Source: Macrosoma leucophasiata (Eukaryota > Arthropoda > Insecta > Lepidoptera > Hedylidae). From it: a stretch of DNA of 64,000 nucleotides. Shown piece by piece: positions 44,201-50,569 of this stretch. A program made the position numbers and the translations under genes. Location of the stretch: assembly GCA_036365455.1 (NCBI GenBank), contig JAWQUS010000022.1, positions 1,550,001 through 1,614,000 on the forward strand. Reading direction: 5' to 3'. Numbering within the stretch: the first letter of the stretch is position 1; each line of letters opens with the position of its first letter. The notes beneath the pieces are model-generated. The model was not told the DNA's origin. It worked only from the letters and a program-made list of their open reading frames with translations, and searched no databases.

Positions 44201-45650
44201 GATTTAAGCTCTCATTTAAAAGAGCTCTTACTGAGTTTGTTGGGTAGCGGAGTTCTTCACAATAGTGACTGCACTTGGAACTCTTCTAAGTGAATAACTT
44301 TCATCTTGACGAATAAGTTTTTCTTTTCCTTCATTTATCGTCATTGAAGGAATTGAAAAATTTTGTGATTATTATGTTTTAACTAAGTAGTTTAAATTCA
44401 AATATTTAATTTACTATTAATATATGATTTTGCTTTTACTTTATGTAATGGTTATTCGCTCTAGGTATTTTATGTATTTCTTGACGTTTTGAAAGTATCT
44501 GTAAAGATCTATTCGAAATAAAAATATTTTCTATTTCTATTTCATCACGTGATTAATTAATGGACGACCCCATAATATACCTGGATGCTCTTAATCATGA
44601 GCCCATCAATCTCCGGGTCATCCACGAGGAAGGGGCGGCGGTCTCGGCGCTGGTGCTGCACGAAGGCCTGGAGGTCCGCCCCGAAGGCGTCCGCGGCGGG
44701 GGGTTCCGCCCCCGCCGTCGCTTGCTCGCATCGCTCCAGGAGTAACGCTAACAGCGGAAATAGGGGGTGCCTGGAAATGTGGGAATATCTTTCAATTACC
44801 TACAAGGCACATAGGAAATTATAGAACACTATTTGAATTTACTTTCTTAGTAGTCACAAGTTTGGCATTCATCGTTGGAATTTCCTCAAAATGTTATGAA
44901 CTGGATGCATATATCATCATATAATATATATACCGTATGTATAGTTGCTGTATATTTGTAATATTTATTATATATCTATTTATAAACTATATTTATTCAT
45001 ACAATTATTTAATTATTTTTTTTTTCCACTCATAATTTCTGAATTTAGACCCGTTTTGCACCTACATCGTTGCTCTCTTCATAGCCCAAAGGTTGACTGG
45101 GAGATAATGCCTAGTGGCATTAAGTCCGCCTTTATGTACCATCTTCGTGCATATAAAGAATAAATAAATAAATACTTTCACTGGTGGTAGAGCTCCAGTG
45201 TAGGAGCTCGAGGGCGTAGGCACCACCGCATTACCTAATCTATCTGCCGTCAAATGATAGTGTTCAGTCAGAGAATATGTAATAATACTACGTATAGAAT
45301 GGACACTTCGACGTCCCGCCCGATTTTCGCGCCTCACCCATCACCCCACCTCGAGAGGCAGTTGAATAAACTTCAACAGTGAGGTTGCGAGCAAGCAGTC
45401 TATTATTAATTAATTTCATCACATAGTCAGTGCGACGACTTATTTCACGATTGTTTTAGGTCACAACCCTACGTGCTACATTTCTGTGTGCCCGTGTACT
45501 GATTAATGTCTGTGTAATAGCTGACCAGAAGCGTTTGTATGGAATTTTATCCGATTGTCCGGGATGTGGTAGAACTCACTTGTAAACAGCGCGCTTGTCG
45601 GCCTCGAACTGCGCCTGGTCGGCGTCAGTGGCGGGCGCGCCGCCCTGCAT
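32124..45650 (-). CDS. PKNOX: PKNOX/PREP TALE homeobox transcription factor, complete, ten coding exons
   Basis: Exons (minus, 5' to 3'): 45650-45580, 44770-44581, 43776-43647, 41583-41507, 39362-39272, 37569-37495, 36018-35879, 34608-34473, 33638-33558, 32245-32124. They join in one 1113-nt frame, 370 aa, all borders GT-AG and all phases consistent. The protein has the Meis/PKNOX N-terminal homology region ([10 protein letters not shown] at residues 25-34; [10 protein letters not shown] and [16 protein letters not shown] to about 118) that binds PBX/Extradenticle, and a TALE homeodomain at about 235-298 with the PYP loop insertion (260-262) and [28 protein letters not shown] and [12 protein letters not shown] fit PREP better than Meis/Homothorax. 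The C-terminus is acidic and short (human PKNOX1 is 436 aa). It would act in the nucleus as a PBX cofactor. Introns are repeat-filled. Confidence 0.96.
32335..32555 (+). mobile_element. MITE-1 copy upstream of PKNOX exon 10
   Basis: AGAGAATATGTAATAATACT to GAGTGTCCGCCGGTGTG. It separates two copies of the exon 10 acceptor region. Confidence 0.85.
32556..32612 (-). repeat. Duplicated PKNOX exon 10 splice-acceptor segment
   Basis: CCTGAACACCGAGTATCCCA and following bases repeat 32245-32302 with few changes. On the minus strand it carries an intact ACTCGGTGTTCAG acceptor 311 bp upstream of the real one, but not the exon body. Confidence 0.85.
32615..32786 (-). mobile_element. Helitron-like element
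   Basis: CTAGCTGTTGCTTGGGGCTT to TTATAATATTAGTA on plus; CTAG terminus on the minus-sense 3' end. Confidence 0.65.
32806..33000. repeat. tRNA-headed inverted dimer (second head type)
   Basis: ATGGAAAGAAAAAATTGACTT and GAATCGAACCTGCGACCTC (minus head remnant) face GATAGCTCAGTGGTTAAGCG and GAGGTCGCAGG (plus head). Tail CGCATGTGTGATTGCG resembles the SINE-T tail although the tRNA head differs. Confidence 0.75.
33013..33234. repeat. Interspersed repeat starting CTAGCTGACCCGGC
   Basis: Shares AAATAATGTGTCAAAGGTTT and GCGAGACTAACG with 61320-61562; ends in TTTTATATATATAGAT. Confidence 0.65.
33292..33541 (-). repeat. Diverged SINE-A copy
   Basis: GTTCACATTGATGTTAAGTG and CTACGCCCGCGAGCTCC mark both ends. 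It ends 17 bp from the exon 9 donor side. Confidence 0.75.
33558..33638 (-). CDS. PKNOX: PKNOX exon 9: post-homeodomain RYWPDAL segment
   Basis: Acceptor TGTTGACAG (AG at 33640-33639), donor GTATTC (33557). 81 bp, phase 1 in and out. Encodes [20 protein letters not shown] then NPQFTA, matching the basic stretch and QRFWP-like motif that follows the homeodomain in PREP/PKNOX proteins. Confidence 0.9.
33820..34480. repeat. 21-bp minisatellite derived from the exon 8 splice donor
   Basis: Unit close to GTCGTACCAGGTCCGTCTCC. Two blocks, 33820-33985 (about 7 units) and 34206-34480 (about 12 units), are split by a LINE 3' stub. The last unit overlaps the exon 8 donor itself; in transcript sense units read ACCTG|GTACG. 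Confidence 0.9.
33986..34205 (-). mobile_element. 5'-truncated LINE 3' end inside the minisatellite
   Basis: AATCATTTATTTGCTTAAAA marks the minus-strand tail (AAATAAATGATTATGATATG). TGTCTC on both sides is a possible target duplication. Part of it (TATACATTTTATCGCATTAG) resembles 11824-11865. Confidence 0.6.
34473..34608 (-). CDS. PKNOX: PKNOX exon 8: TALE loop and homeodomain helices 2-3
   Basis: Acceptor TTTTCCCCCCAG (AG at 34610-34609); donor GTACGT (34472-34467). 136 bp, phase 0 to 1. Encodes [18 protein letters not shown] then [15 protein letters not shown] and [15 protein letters not shown]-contact residues W, F, N and R of helix 3 are intact. The codon after the junction would run into a stop (GGT ACG TGT TAG) if the donor were not used. 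Confidence 0.97.
34655..34837 (-). mobile_element. Helitron-like element
   Basis: On minus: TCCCTACGAATATTATAAAT start and CTAG end, with GGGCGAAGCCGCGGGC before the end. Confidence 0.7.
34842..35541 (+). mobile_element. Helitron-like element split by MITE-3
   Basis: AGGGATTATAAGTGCAAAAG start, head to head with the previous element; ends GCCGCGGGCAACAGCTAG before T. MITE-3 lies inside. Confidence 0.7.
34920..35394. mobile_element. MITE-3 copy nested in a Helitron-like element
   Basis: AAAGGAGATGTTGC to GCAACATCTCCTTT, opposite orientation to 5077. Confidence 0.88.
35578..35641 (-). repeat. SINE-C tRNA-like head fragment
   Basis: GTAGTAGTAGTGGCCTGCTA is the inverse of the SINE-C head. Confidence 0.65.
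35653..35848. mobile_element. MITE-4 copy near the exon 7 donor
   Basis: Near-identical to 7985 and 18143; its end is about 30 bp from the PKNOX exon 7 donor. Confidence 0.85.
35879..36018 (-). CDS. PKNOX: PKNOX exon 7: homeodomain N-terminal arm and helix 1
   Basis: Acceptor GTTATTCCAG (AG at 36020-36019); donor GTGAGT (35878). 140 bp, phase 1 to 0. Encodes a Ser/Pro-rich linker, [20 protein letters not shown] then [10 protein letters not shown]. The intron splits the homeodomain just before the TALE PYP loop. Confidence 0.96.
36042..36735 (+). repeat. Two RET-J copies in tandem
   Basis: Copies 36042-36320 and 36343-36735 run from GTTTTGGCGG to GCGATGCCATAAT plus A-run. The second interrupts the LINE 3' end that resumes at 36738. 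Confidence 0.75.
36738..36893 (-). repeat. LINE 3' end, same family as 4375
   Basis: ATTCATTTAGGGCAGGCAC and CTTATGACACGTCAAAAAC. Confidence 0.65.
36955..37199 (+). repeat. Fragment of the CGGTTCCGTAG repeat
   Basis: ACCGGTCAAGTGCGTGTCGG and ATGGTTCCGTAGTTAG match 47622-48262 in inverse. Confidence 0.65.
37303..37462 (+). repeat. tRNA-headed SINE with duplicated SINE-T tail
   Basis: TCTGTAGCTTAGTGGTAAAG (A-box arm) and AAGTTCGATTCCTGCC (T arm), then the tail AAATTTTTCTTTCCATTTTT occurring twice (37377 and 37434). A different head on the SINE-T tail. Confidence 0.75.
37495..37569 (-). CDS. PKNOX: PKNOX exon 6: Gln/Ser-rich linker
   Basis: Acceptor TTGGATTACAG (AG at 37571-37570); donor GTAATT (37494). 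75 bp, phase 1 in and out. Encodes [20 protein letters not shown] then TDSFT, resembling the linker between the N-terminal domain and the homeodomain in PREP proteins. Confidence 0.88.
37676..37965 (+). repeat. Full SINE-C copy
   Basis: tRNA-like head CTCGGTAGCGTAGTGGTAGC ... GGGTTCGATTCCCGGGT, then the body to ACAGGCGTGAAGTTACGT. Confidence 0.9.
37978..38185 (-). repeat. SINE-B copy
   Basis: On minus: GACCCGGTTAGTCCAGGGGT head, GGGTTCGATCCCCGCACCGG B-box, then GTACAACGGCACCCACGACT body. Confidence 0.88.
38246..38595. other. Intronic AT-rich DNA
   Basis: Nothing recognised. Confidence 0.45.
38596..38932 (+). mobile_element. Helitron-like element
   Basis: Contains GGACCGATTTTGACGGGTC and ends GGGCGAAGTCGCGGGCACAA then CTAG before T. 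Confidence 0.6.
38972..39245 (+). mobile_element. MITE-1 copy carrying two added palindromes
   Basis: Standard MITE-1 ends. In the middle are two perfect inverted repeats, 39022-39063 (20-bp arms) and 39069-39114 (22-bp arms), each with a 2-nt centre, absent from other copies. It ends about 26 bp from the exon 5 donor. Confidence 0.88.
39272..39362 (-). CDS. PKNOX: PKNOX exon 5: Pro-rich linker
   Basis: Acceptor TTGTGTTTGCAG (AG at 39364-39363); donor GTACGT (39271). 91 bp, phase 0 to 1. Encodes [20 protein letters not shown] then [10 protein letters not shown]. Low-complexity, supported by phase and borders more than by conservation. Confidence 0.85.
39399..39733. repeat. SINE-A pair in inverted orientation
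   Basis: Short plus-sense start (CTGGTACAGTTCCAGTGCAG) at 39399-39449, then a full minus-sense copy at 39450-39733. Confidence 0.8.
39767..39873 (+). mobile_element. LINE reverse-transcriptase C-terminal fragment
   Basis: Open frame with [20 protein letters not shown], a motif found after the RT core in several LINE polyproteins. Fragment only. Confidence 0.6.
40203..40622 (+). pseudogene. Transposon polyprotein C-terminal fragment
   Basis: Open frame to TAG at 40622 with [40 protein letters not shown] and [18 protein letters not shown]. This resembles the C-terminal region of reverse-transcriptase polyproteins common in invertebrate genomes; the exact family was not identified. No splice-supported upstream exon; treated as a 5'-truncated mobile fragment. 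Confidence 0.6.
40862..41085 (-). repeat. SINE-B copy
   Basis: Minus-sense GACCCGGTTAGTCCAGCGGT head and GGGTTCGATCCACGCACCGG, very similar to 37978. Confidence 0.88.
41507..41583 (-). CDS. PKNOX: PKNOX exon 4: Asn/Ser-rich segment
   Basis: Acceptor TTGTTATACAG (AG at 41585-41584); donor GTAATG (41506). 77 bp, phase 1 to 0. Encodes [20 protein letters not shown] then NSPQYQ. Confidence 0.87.
41608..41858 (+). repeat. SINE-A copy (5' truncated)
   Basis: Body from TTACCTAATATACTTTCCGC to an 18-base A-run. Confidence 0.85.
41937..42245 (-). repeat. SINE-A copy followed by SINE-C head
   Basis: SINE-A minus-sense at 41937-42153; SINE-C tRNA-like head at 42165-42245 on minus (CCCGGGATTCGAACCCAGGA on plus). 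Confidence 0.8.
42285..42420 (-). repeat. LINE 3' end with AATAAATAAA tail
   Basis: ATTTATTTATTTAAACTTTA and GGCGGACTTAATGCC; inverse of the tail at 45060-45176. Confidence 0.65.
42723..43007 (+). repeat. Full SINE-A copy
   Basis: ACTGGTGGTAGAGCTCCAGT to TTTATAACATAAAAG. Confidence 0.9.
43076..43533. mobile_element. MITE-3 copy
   Basis: AAAGGAGATATTGC to GCAACATCTCCTTT; inside it a 14-bp loss relative to 5077. Confidence 0.85.
43647..43776 (-). CDS. PKNOX: PKNOX exon 3: PBX-interaction helix
   Basis: Acceptor CTTATTTTCCAG (AG at 43778-43777); donor GTGAGT (43646). 130 bp, phase 0 to 1. Encodes [20 protein letters not shown] then [20 protein letters not shown] and YTA. This is the best conserved part of the Meis/PKNOX N-terminal domain. 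Confidence 0.97.
43930..44544 (+). mobile_element. LINE-like 3' segment, copy 2
   Basis: Close match to 30541-31156, same strand, with a small local inversion near 44103. Its TTTCTATTTCAT tail stops about 36 bp from the exon 2 donor. Confidence 0.75.
44581..44770 (-). CDS. PKNOX: PKNOX exon 2: Meis homology region start
   Basis: Acceptor CACATTTCCAG (AG at 44772-44771); donor GTATAT (44580). 190 bp, phase 2 to 0. Encodes [20 protein letters not shown], an Ala/Pro insert, then [20 protein letters not shown] and [14 protein letters not shown]-rich compared with its AT-rich introns. Confidence 0.97.
44780..45059. other. Intronic AT-rich DNA
   Basis: Nothing recognised. Confidence 0.45.
45060..45176 (+). 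repeat. LINE 3' end with AATAAATAAA tail
   Basis: GGTTGACTGGGAGATAATGC, GGCATTAAGTCCGCCTTTAT and tail AAGAATAAATAAATAAAT. Confidence 0.7.
45178..45265 (+). repeat. SINE-A 5' fragment
   Basis: CTGGTGGTAGAGCTCCAGTG to TGATAGTGTTCAG. Confidence 0.75.
45268..45570 (+). mobile_element. MITE-1 copy abutting PKNOX exon 1 donor
   Basis: AGAGAATATGTAATAATACT to GATTGTCCGGGATGTGG, with an unrelated block at about 45350-45465. It ends within about 10 bp of the donor at 45579. Confidence 0.75.
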
Positions 45651-45673
45651 CTTCTACTCTACCACCGGACCAT
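45580..45673 (-). CDS. PKNOX: PKNOX exon 1 (first coding): start codon and N-terminus
   Basis: Acceptor TTTTTTCCAG (AG at 45675-45674); donor GTGAGT (45579). Coding starts at ATG 45650-45648: [20 protein letters not shown] then AVYK. An in-frame TAG six bases upstream fixes this as the first possible start. A four-codon upstream ORF (ATG...TAG, 45673-45659) begins at the very first exon base. The acceptor implies a further 5' non-coding exon, not found. Confidence 0.9.
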
Positions 45674-45706
45674 CTGGAAAAAACAAACGTACCTAACATT
45701 AGTAAC

Positions 45707-46406
45707 CATAGAGCATCGCGGTCCACCGGTCGCGGCGGACTGGAGGGGAGTAGCCATAGCGTGTGTTACCGATGCAAAATAGTCTGTCATTTTTTGCGGG
45801 GGGAAATGCGTGCGACACACACACACACTACAAAAATCGTCTATTACTACGGAACTCACACCTTGACTTTAACAAAATACAGAAACAATTGTTTTTATAT
45901 AATTTCGCATTAACACATGCTTGTGAAATATATTTTATTTTATTTTAAAGAAAAATGGAAAGAAAAATTTGACTTCAGGCGAGACTCGAACTCGCGGCCT
46001 ACTGGGAATCTAGTCCAGCCGCTCTTCCAATTGAGCTACTGAAGTCCTGCCCGATTTGTCAAATCTTTCCTTCACATTTATGGTGCCTAACTAGCATGGT
46101 TGGTAATAGATGGCGCTACTGCTATCATAAAGCAAGGAAATAAATGTGAATGAAAGATTTGACAAATCGGGCAGGACTTCAGTAGCTCAATTGGAAGAGC
46201 GGCTGGACTAGATTCCCAGTAGGCCGCGAGTTCGAGTCTCGTCTGAAGTCAAATTTTTCTTTCCATTTTTCTTTAAAATAAAATACAGAAACAATTTCAC
46301 GCACACATTAAAAACATCTAGGCGACAGGCGTAAAATCATTTGGTGTTGTACTTTGACAGAGGGGAAAGCCTGCATATGGCTACTCCCCTCCGGTGTTGC
46401 TCTATG
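45707..46406 (+). mobile_element. MITE-5 copy split by SINE-T
   Basis: CATAGAGCATCGC to GTGTTGCTCTATG; flanks TTAGTAAC and TTAGTAAT (7 of 8). It lies about 30 bp upstream of PKNOX exon 1. Confidence 0.88.
45891..46279. repeat. SINE-T inverted dimer, two heads
   Basis: Minus-sense head about 45971-46046 and plus-sense head about 46175-46250. Perfect 17-bp target duplication AAAATACAGAAACAATT at 45874-45890 and 46280-46296. Confidence 0.93.
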
Positions 46407-46441
46407 TTAGTAATGGTTAGTAACAATGAAATCTGGAAACT

Positions 46442-46474
46442 GCGTGTTACGCGTGTAGTACACGCGTAACACGC
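46442..46474. repeat. 33-nt GC-rich palindrome
   Basis: GCGTGTTACGCGTGTA and TACACGCGTAACACGC around one central base. Confidence 0.85.
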
Positions 46475-46539
46475 GGCTCGCGCAACTTCATAGTTTGTTC
46501 CATATCGTCCAGTTTGCATCCTCAGTCCGAAAGATTAAG

Positions 46540-46682
46540 GCTGGGTTGCACCAAGATGTTTGTATAAGTAACATTTTTTAAAACATTTCACATCCTTCTC
46601 TAACTTAAAGAAATCCGTTAAAGTTAGAGAAGGATGTGAAACGTTACAATAACTTTAACAAATATCTTGGTGCAACCCAGGC
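46540..46682. mobile_element. Palindromic MITE
   Basis: GCTGGGTTGCACCAAGAT and ATCTTGGTGCAACCCAGGC ends with an inner inverted repeat ACATCCTTCTCTAAC/GTTAGAGAAGGATGT. Confidence 0.8.
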
Positions 46683-47104
46683 TTTTTTTTTTTTATTTTT
46701 TATGGCATCGTTATTACGCATATTGCCAGTGTCAAGTAAAACGATATTTCGTATTTATTAAAGCAGTGTAAAAGTTAGTTTATTTAAGTCATCAAGTTTA
46801 ATATGTAAGTATCAAATAAATAAGTTATGAAGTATAATATGTCAGTCAAGTGAGTTACAGTCAAGTTATTCGAGTAAAGCGATGGCTACTTTACCAGAAC
46901 ATTTACAATGAAGTTTTGGAGGCAAGCTGAAAAGTCGTGTTTTCGCACTGTTATTCTATTTCACTATACACGGGCACTGTAATAAACCTATATCAAACAA
47001 AATGCCACCAACTTTATTCAATATTACTTAAAAATACACCAAGAAAATGAAATAAAATAAGAGCACCATACGCCTCTTTCAAGGTTCCCGCCAAAACTCC
47101 CCAA
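46683..47104 (-). repeat. RET-J copy
   Basis: T-run then ATGGCATCGTTATTACGC, to GGTTCCCGCCAAAAC. Confidence 0.8.
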
Positions 47105-47451
47105 CCCAGGCTTAGGCTGCGTTTCGGTGCCGGGAGATTTAAAAATCGAATGCCTTTCTTTCCGGGATACCGAATCACGGATTTTTTTTTTTTAACGAAT
47201 ATACTAAAATGTAATAAATCAAAAATGTAATTTATCAAATTGAATAGAATCACTATATGCAATTGTTAAATTGTAATGGAAATTTATTGAGGAATTAAAA
47301 GGTTTAAATAAAATAAATAAATAAAATAAAACCCGGAATTCCGTTAGAGTTGGCAAGCCTACAAGAGCCCGTATGATATGAGGAAAGATAGGGTACTGAC
47401 TAAAACTGACTAAAATGTAATGTAAATAACACATGCGATTGAGAAACTAAA

Positions 47452-47625
47452 TAAAAATGGAAAGAAAAATTTGACTTTAGACAGGAATCAAACCTGCGAC
47501 CTCAGGATATCCAGCCAGCCGCTTTACCACTAAGCTGCCGGTGGCACAGTTGGGAGAGCGGCTGGACTAGATTAAGGTTCAAAGACCGCCTGAAATCAAT
47601 TTTTTATTTCCATTTTAAGGGTTCC
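47452..47625. repeat. tRNA-headed inverted dimer with two different heads
   Basis: Minus arm: CAGGAATCAAACCTGCGACC head type also seen at 32806; plus arm: CAGTTGGGAGAGCGGCTGGA head of SINE-T type. Both end in the GGAAAGAAAAATTTGACTT / ATTTCCATTTT tail. Confidence 0.75.
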
Positions 47626-47665
47626 GTAGTAAACAAGGAACTCTTATAGTGTGCCATGTCCGTCC

Positions 47666-47700
<35 letters not shown>

Positions 47701-48262
47701 CGCGGTTTAGCGCAAAAGCTATTGGTACTAGAAACTTAAAATTTGGCACAAGTACCTATACACCTTAATCACGCCGACAAAGTGGTAGAATAAAAACATA
47801 AAAAATAAAATTATTTAGGGTACCTCCCCTACATGTAACGCGCGGCTATTTTTTTTTATTTTTCGTTTTATATATAGTGCGGGATATCGTTGGATAGGTC
47901 TTTCAAAAATGTTAGGGGTGTGCTAATATCATTTTTCGATTTAATAAGCGTTCGTGATTTATTAAGCTTTGAAGTGCAAATTTTCGTTAGAGTCAAGTGT
48001 CCCCCGTTCTACCAACTAAACGGTTGTTGTTAGAAATTCAAACGTTAGGGCAATAGTAGCTACATATAACGAAATTAAAAGGAAGACTATAACACTTAAT
48101 TTGGCTTTACTAGTTTGCCAGTATTAGTCGACGAAATGTAATACTCGAAATTTTTGAACAACTCCATAGAACATATTTATCCATTTTTTTCATTGCATAA
48201 ATCAAACCTTAAAACTACGGAACCCTACACTGCGCGTGGCCCGACACGCACTTGACCGGTTT
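47622..48262. repeat. GGTTCCGTAG repeat with GTCT microsatellite
   Basis: AAGGGTTCCGTAGTAAACAA at the left and CGGAACCCTACACTGCGC...CGCACTTGACCGGTTTT at the right, a repeat common in moths. (GTCT)n at 47664-47696. Confidence 0.75.
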
Positions 48263-48589
48263 TCTTTTAGCGATTCATTTTAATTTATTCACATAATTAA
48301 AAATGCGCCAAGAAAATGGAATAAACTAAGAACACTCGTAAATAAATTTATCATGAAAAAAAAAACCCGAAACAATTACATCACAATACAAAGTCGTAAA
48401 CGTATAAATACGTAAATAATAACCTATAACGGTCGCTAGCAATAAAAACAGATATTAAAAGCTCCGTCCGACTCACATTTATCACAAGTGTTGCCAGATT
48501 GATATAAGATGCTCGGCTATTTACCTCCGGTGTTGCCCTCTTGCAGACTAGGGTGTTTTTAATGGGAATTTTGGTTTAAATGTGTGTAG

Positions 48590-48770
48590 GGTTTTTTTAT
48601 GTCATGAAGCGGCATATATACATTTTACATTGATGGTAAGTAATACTGAAGCTTACCATCTACATGGACACAGAAATTAACTGCCTCAGAAGCCTAGTAG
48701 TAAGAGTAGCAAGCCACTACTACTGCGCTGGGGTCCTGGGTTCGATTACCAGGTCGGGGGATATTAGAGA
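48590..48770 (+). repeat. SINE-A-like tail and SINE-C head
   Basis: SINE-C tRNA-like head at about 48680-48760 (CTACTACTGCGCTGGGGTCC, GGGTTCGATTACCAGGTCGG). Confidence 0.65.
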
Positions 48771-48815
48771 TATGTATGTATGTATGATATGTTCTTAGGT
48801 TTTCGCGAGCTACAC

Positions 48816-49527
48816 TCATTGAAATAAAACTATTTTTACGGATTTATCTCGCGTATATTAAACTAAAATGATTTTTAAAATCAACCCGACGTTTCGGTCG
48901 CTTTTCAGCTTCCGTGGTCCCGGGCAGACTGAGGTGACATTTGTCTGACAGAAGTTTGAAAAAATTATATGTAGCTACCTCCATCGATTTCGTAAACGCC
49001 TTGCGTAGCGTTCAGGATTAACACAATAATTACTTATGGTATCTTGAGGTCTTGCAGACTGCTGCGGCTGGGATTTAATCTTGCTAAGTATGGGATCCCA
49101 TGATGTTGATAATCGCCATCCATCTTCTCTATTGAAATTTGGGTGTTTTTTAATTTCAATAGCCTCGCGTACCATTCGTGGAATGGGTTTGTGTTCTCTA
49201 GCGAGTATTTGAATTTTATCAAACCGGATGTAATGGTTCGGCTTATCCGCTATGTGTTCACAGACTGCAAACCTCCCTGTTCTTCGGTTTTTGACATCAG
49301 CAATGTGCTCTTTAACGCGGGTGGATACAGCTCTCTTCGTTTGACCAATATATGAGAGTCCACAATCACAATCTAATTTATAAATGCCAGAATTTTGTAA
49401 TGGAATATTACTTTTAATGGGTCTTAAATACTGATGAATCTATTTATAAAAAGATTCATCAGTATCATCAATCATTTTAGTTTAATATACGCGAGATAAA
49501 TCCGTAAAAATAGTTTTATTTCAATGT
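48816..49527 (-). mobile_element. Penelope-like element remnant with GIY-YIG nuclease frame and inverted flanking repeats
   Basis: About 56-bp terminal repeats in inverted orientation (48816-48872 and 49470-49526; CATTGAAATAAAACTATTTT). Between them, on minus, an open frame from about 49436 to the stop at 48975 encodes SGIYKLDCDCGLSYIGQTKR, EHIADVKNRRTGRFAVCEH and REAIEIKKHPNFNREDGWR. This is the C-terminal GIY-YIG endonuclease of Penelope-like retroelements; the reverse transcriptase part is missing (5' truncation). The stretch between frame and repeat holds CCGAAACGTCGGGTTG, typical of these elements. Confidence 0.85.
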
Positions 49528-49713
49528 ATGTATGTATCTTCACGCCAGGTCCCTAACGAGGTAGGCAGAGAGTGTGGAGCGCCAGATATCCCGGTTCTGA
49601 CACACCTCCCGTGCCTAATCTACCATCATCATTCTCTTCAAACATGCACGCCGATTCCTAAGATTTTTGACCGCACCATCAGACAGAACTCGACTTATTT
49701 GGTCATGGTATAT
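49527..49713 (-). repeat. Interspersed repeat with ATACATAC tail
   Basis: Inverse of 7622-7818, starting GTATGTATGTATCTTCACGC directly at the Penelope-like terminus. Confidence 0.7.
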
Positions 49714-49717
49714 CATA

Positions 49718-49918
49718 TTAGAGATAAAACTGTAAAATCCTTTATGTCTGGTTCTATTGCGATTTTTCCATATTCTGGAAGTTTCCCAGATAGCAACAGG
49801 CTCGCCACCTGTTACATTAAAAACGTAAACGGCGAATCGTGGGTGTTTGCATGTATGCTTGAATGCATGCATTTACCTCTGCCTACCACTTCGCGGATTA
49901 GGCATAAAGTTACGTATT
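49718..49918 (+). repeat. SINE-C 3' part
   Basis: TAAAATCCTTTATGTCTGGT to CATAAAGTTACG. Confidence 0.8.
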
Positions 49919-49924
49919 CTTCTT

Positions 49925-50402
49925 ATATAATGGAAGTGGCAAACAAGGATGCAGTTCACATTGGTGTTTAGTGATGACTGCAGCCTATAGACACCAGTGG
50001 TGGATTTACCAGCAGGCTGAGTAGGCTGGAGCCTAGGGCGGCAAATTTTAAGGGGCGGCAGAATTACTTCAAAATATTTTTATTTCTATTTGCAAAATTA
50101 CTGTTAACATTATCAAGGCTCAGATCATAGTTCCCAATGATTCTAACCATAGAAAAAAAGTTGCTTACACCAACCTCAGGATAATGAAGCATAAAACATA
50201 AAGTTGAAATTTTATTGATAGAAAATATACCTAATTGATATGATTGTAAACTACGATATCAAAATACAGAGGCGGCAAAAATAATAGCCTACCGGCGGCA
50301 AATTTGTAAATCCGCCACTGCTAGACACCCATTTAGACCAAGGTCAAAATGCAGATGCGTTACCACTCCTGAGGCCTAAGGTGTTATGTATCTGTCCCGG
50401 AA
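49925..50402 (-). repeat. SINE-A copy split by a hAT-like MITE
   Basis: GGAAGTGGCAAACAAGG to CAGCCTATAGACAC, resuming CCATTTAGACCAAGGTC to ATTACAGGGCC. Confidence 0.8.
49993..50326. mobile_element. hAT-like MITE in SINE-A
   Basis: CAGTGGTGGATTTACC and AAATCCGCCACTG ends; TAGACAC on both sides (7 of 8 bp). Relative of 31700. Confidence 0.8.
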
Positions 50403-50425
50403 ATTACAGGGCCAATATATTCTTA

Positions 50426-50568
50426 CCCCCTTATTCATAAATGTACATTAGATACGTTTTAGCTACAGAATGCTTTTTCTTTGTCAGTTGCATTGTCAAA
50501 TGTGCAGGATAGAAAGAGACAAAGGAGAGATTAGCAACACTTTAGCTAAAATACGTTTATGAATAAGC
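50426..50568. mobile_element. MITE-6 copy (right end clipped)
   Basis: CCCCCTTATTCATAAATGTA to ACGTTTATGAATAAG. Confidence 0.85.
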
Positions 50569-50569
50569 G

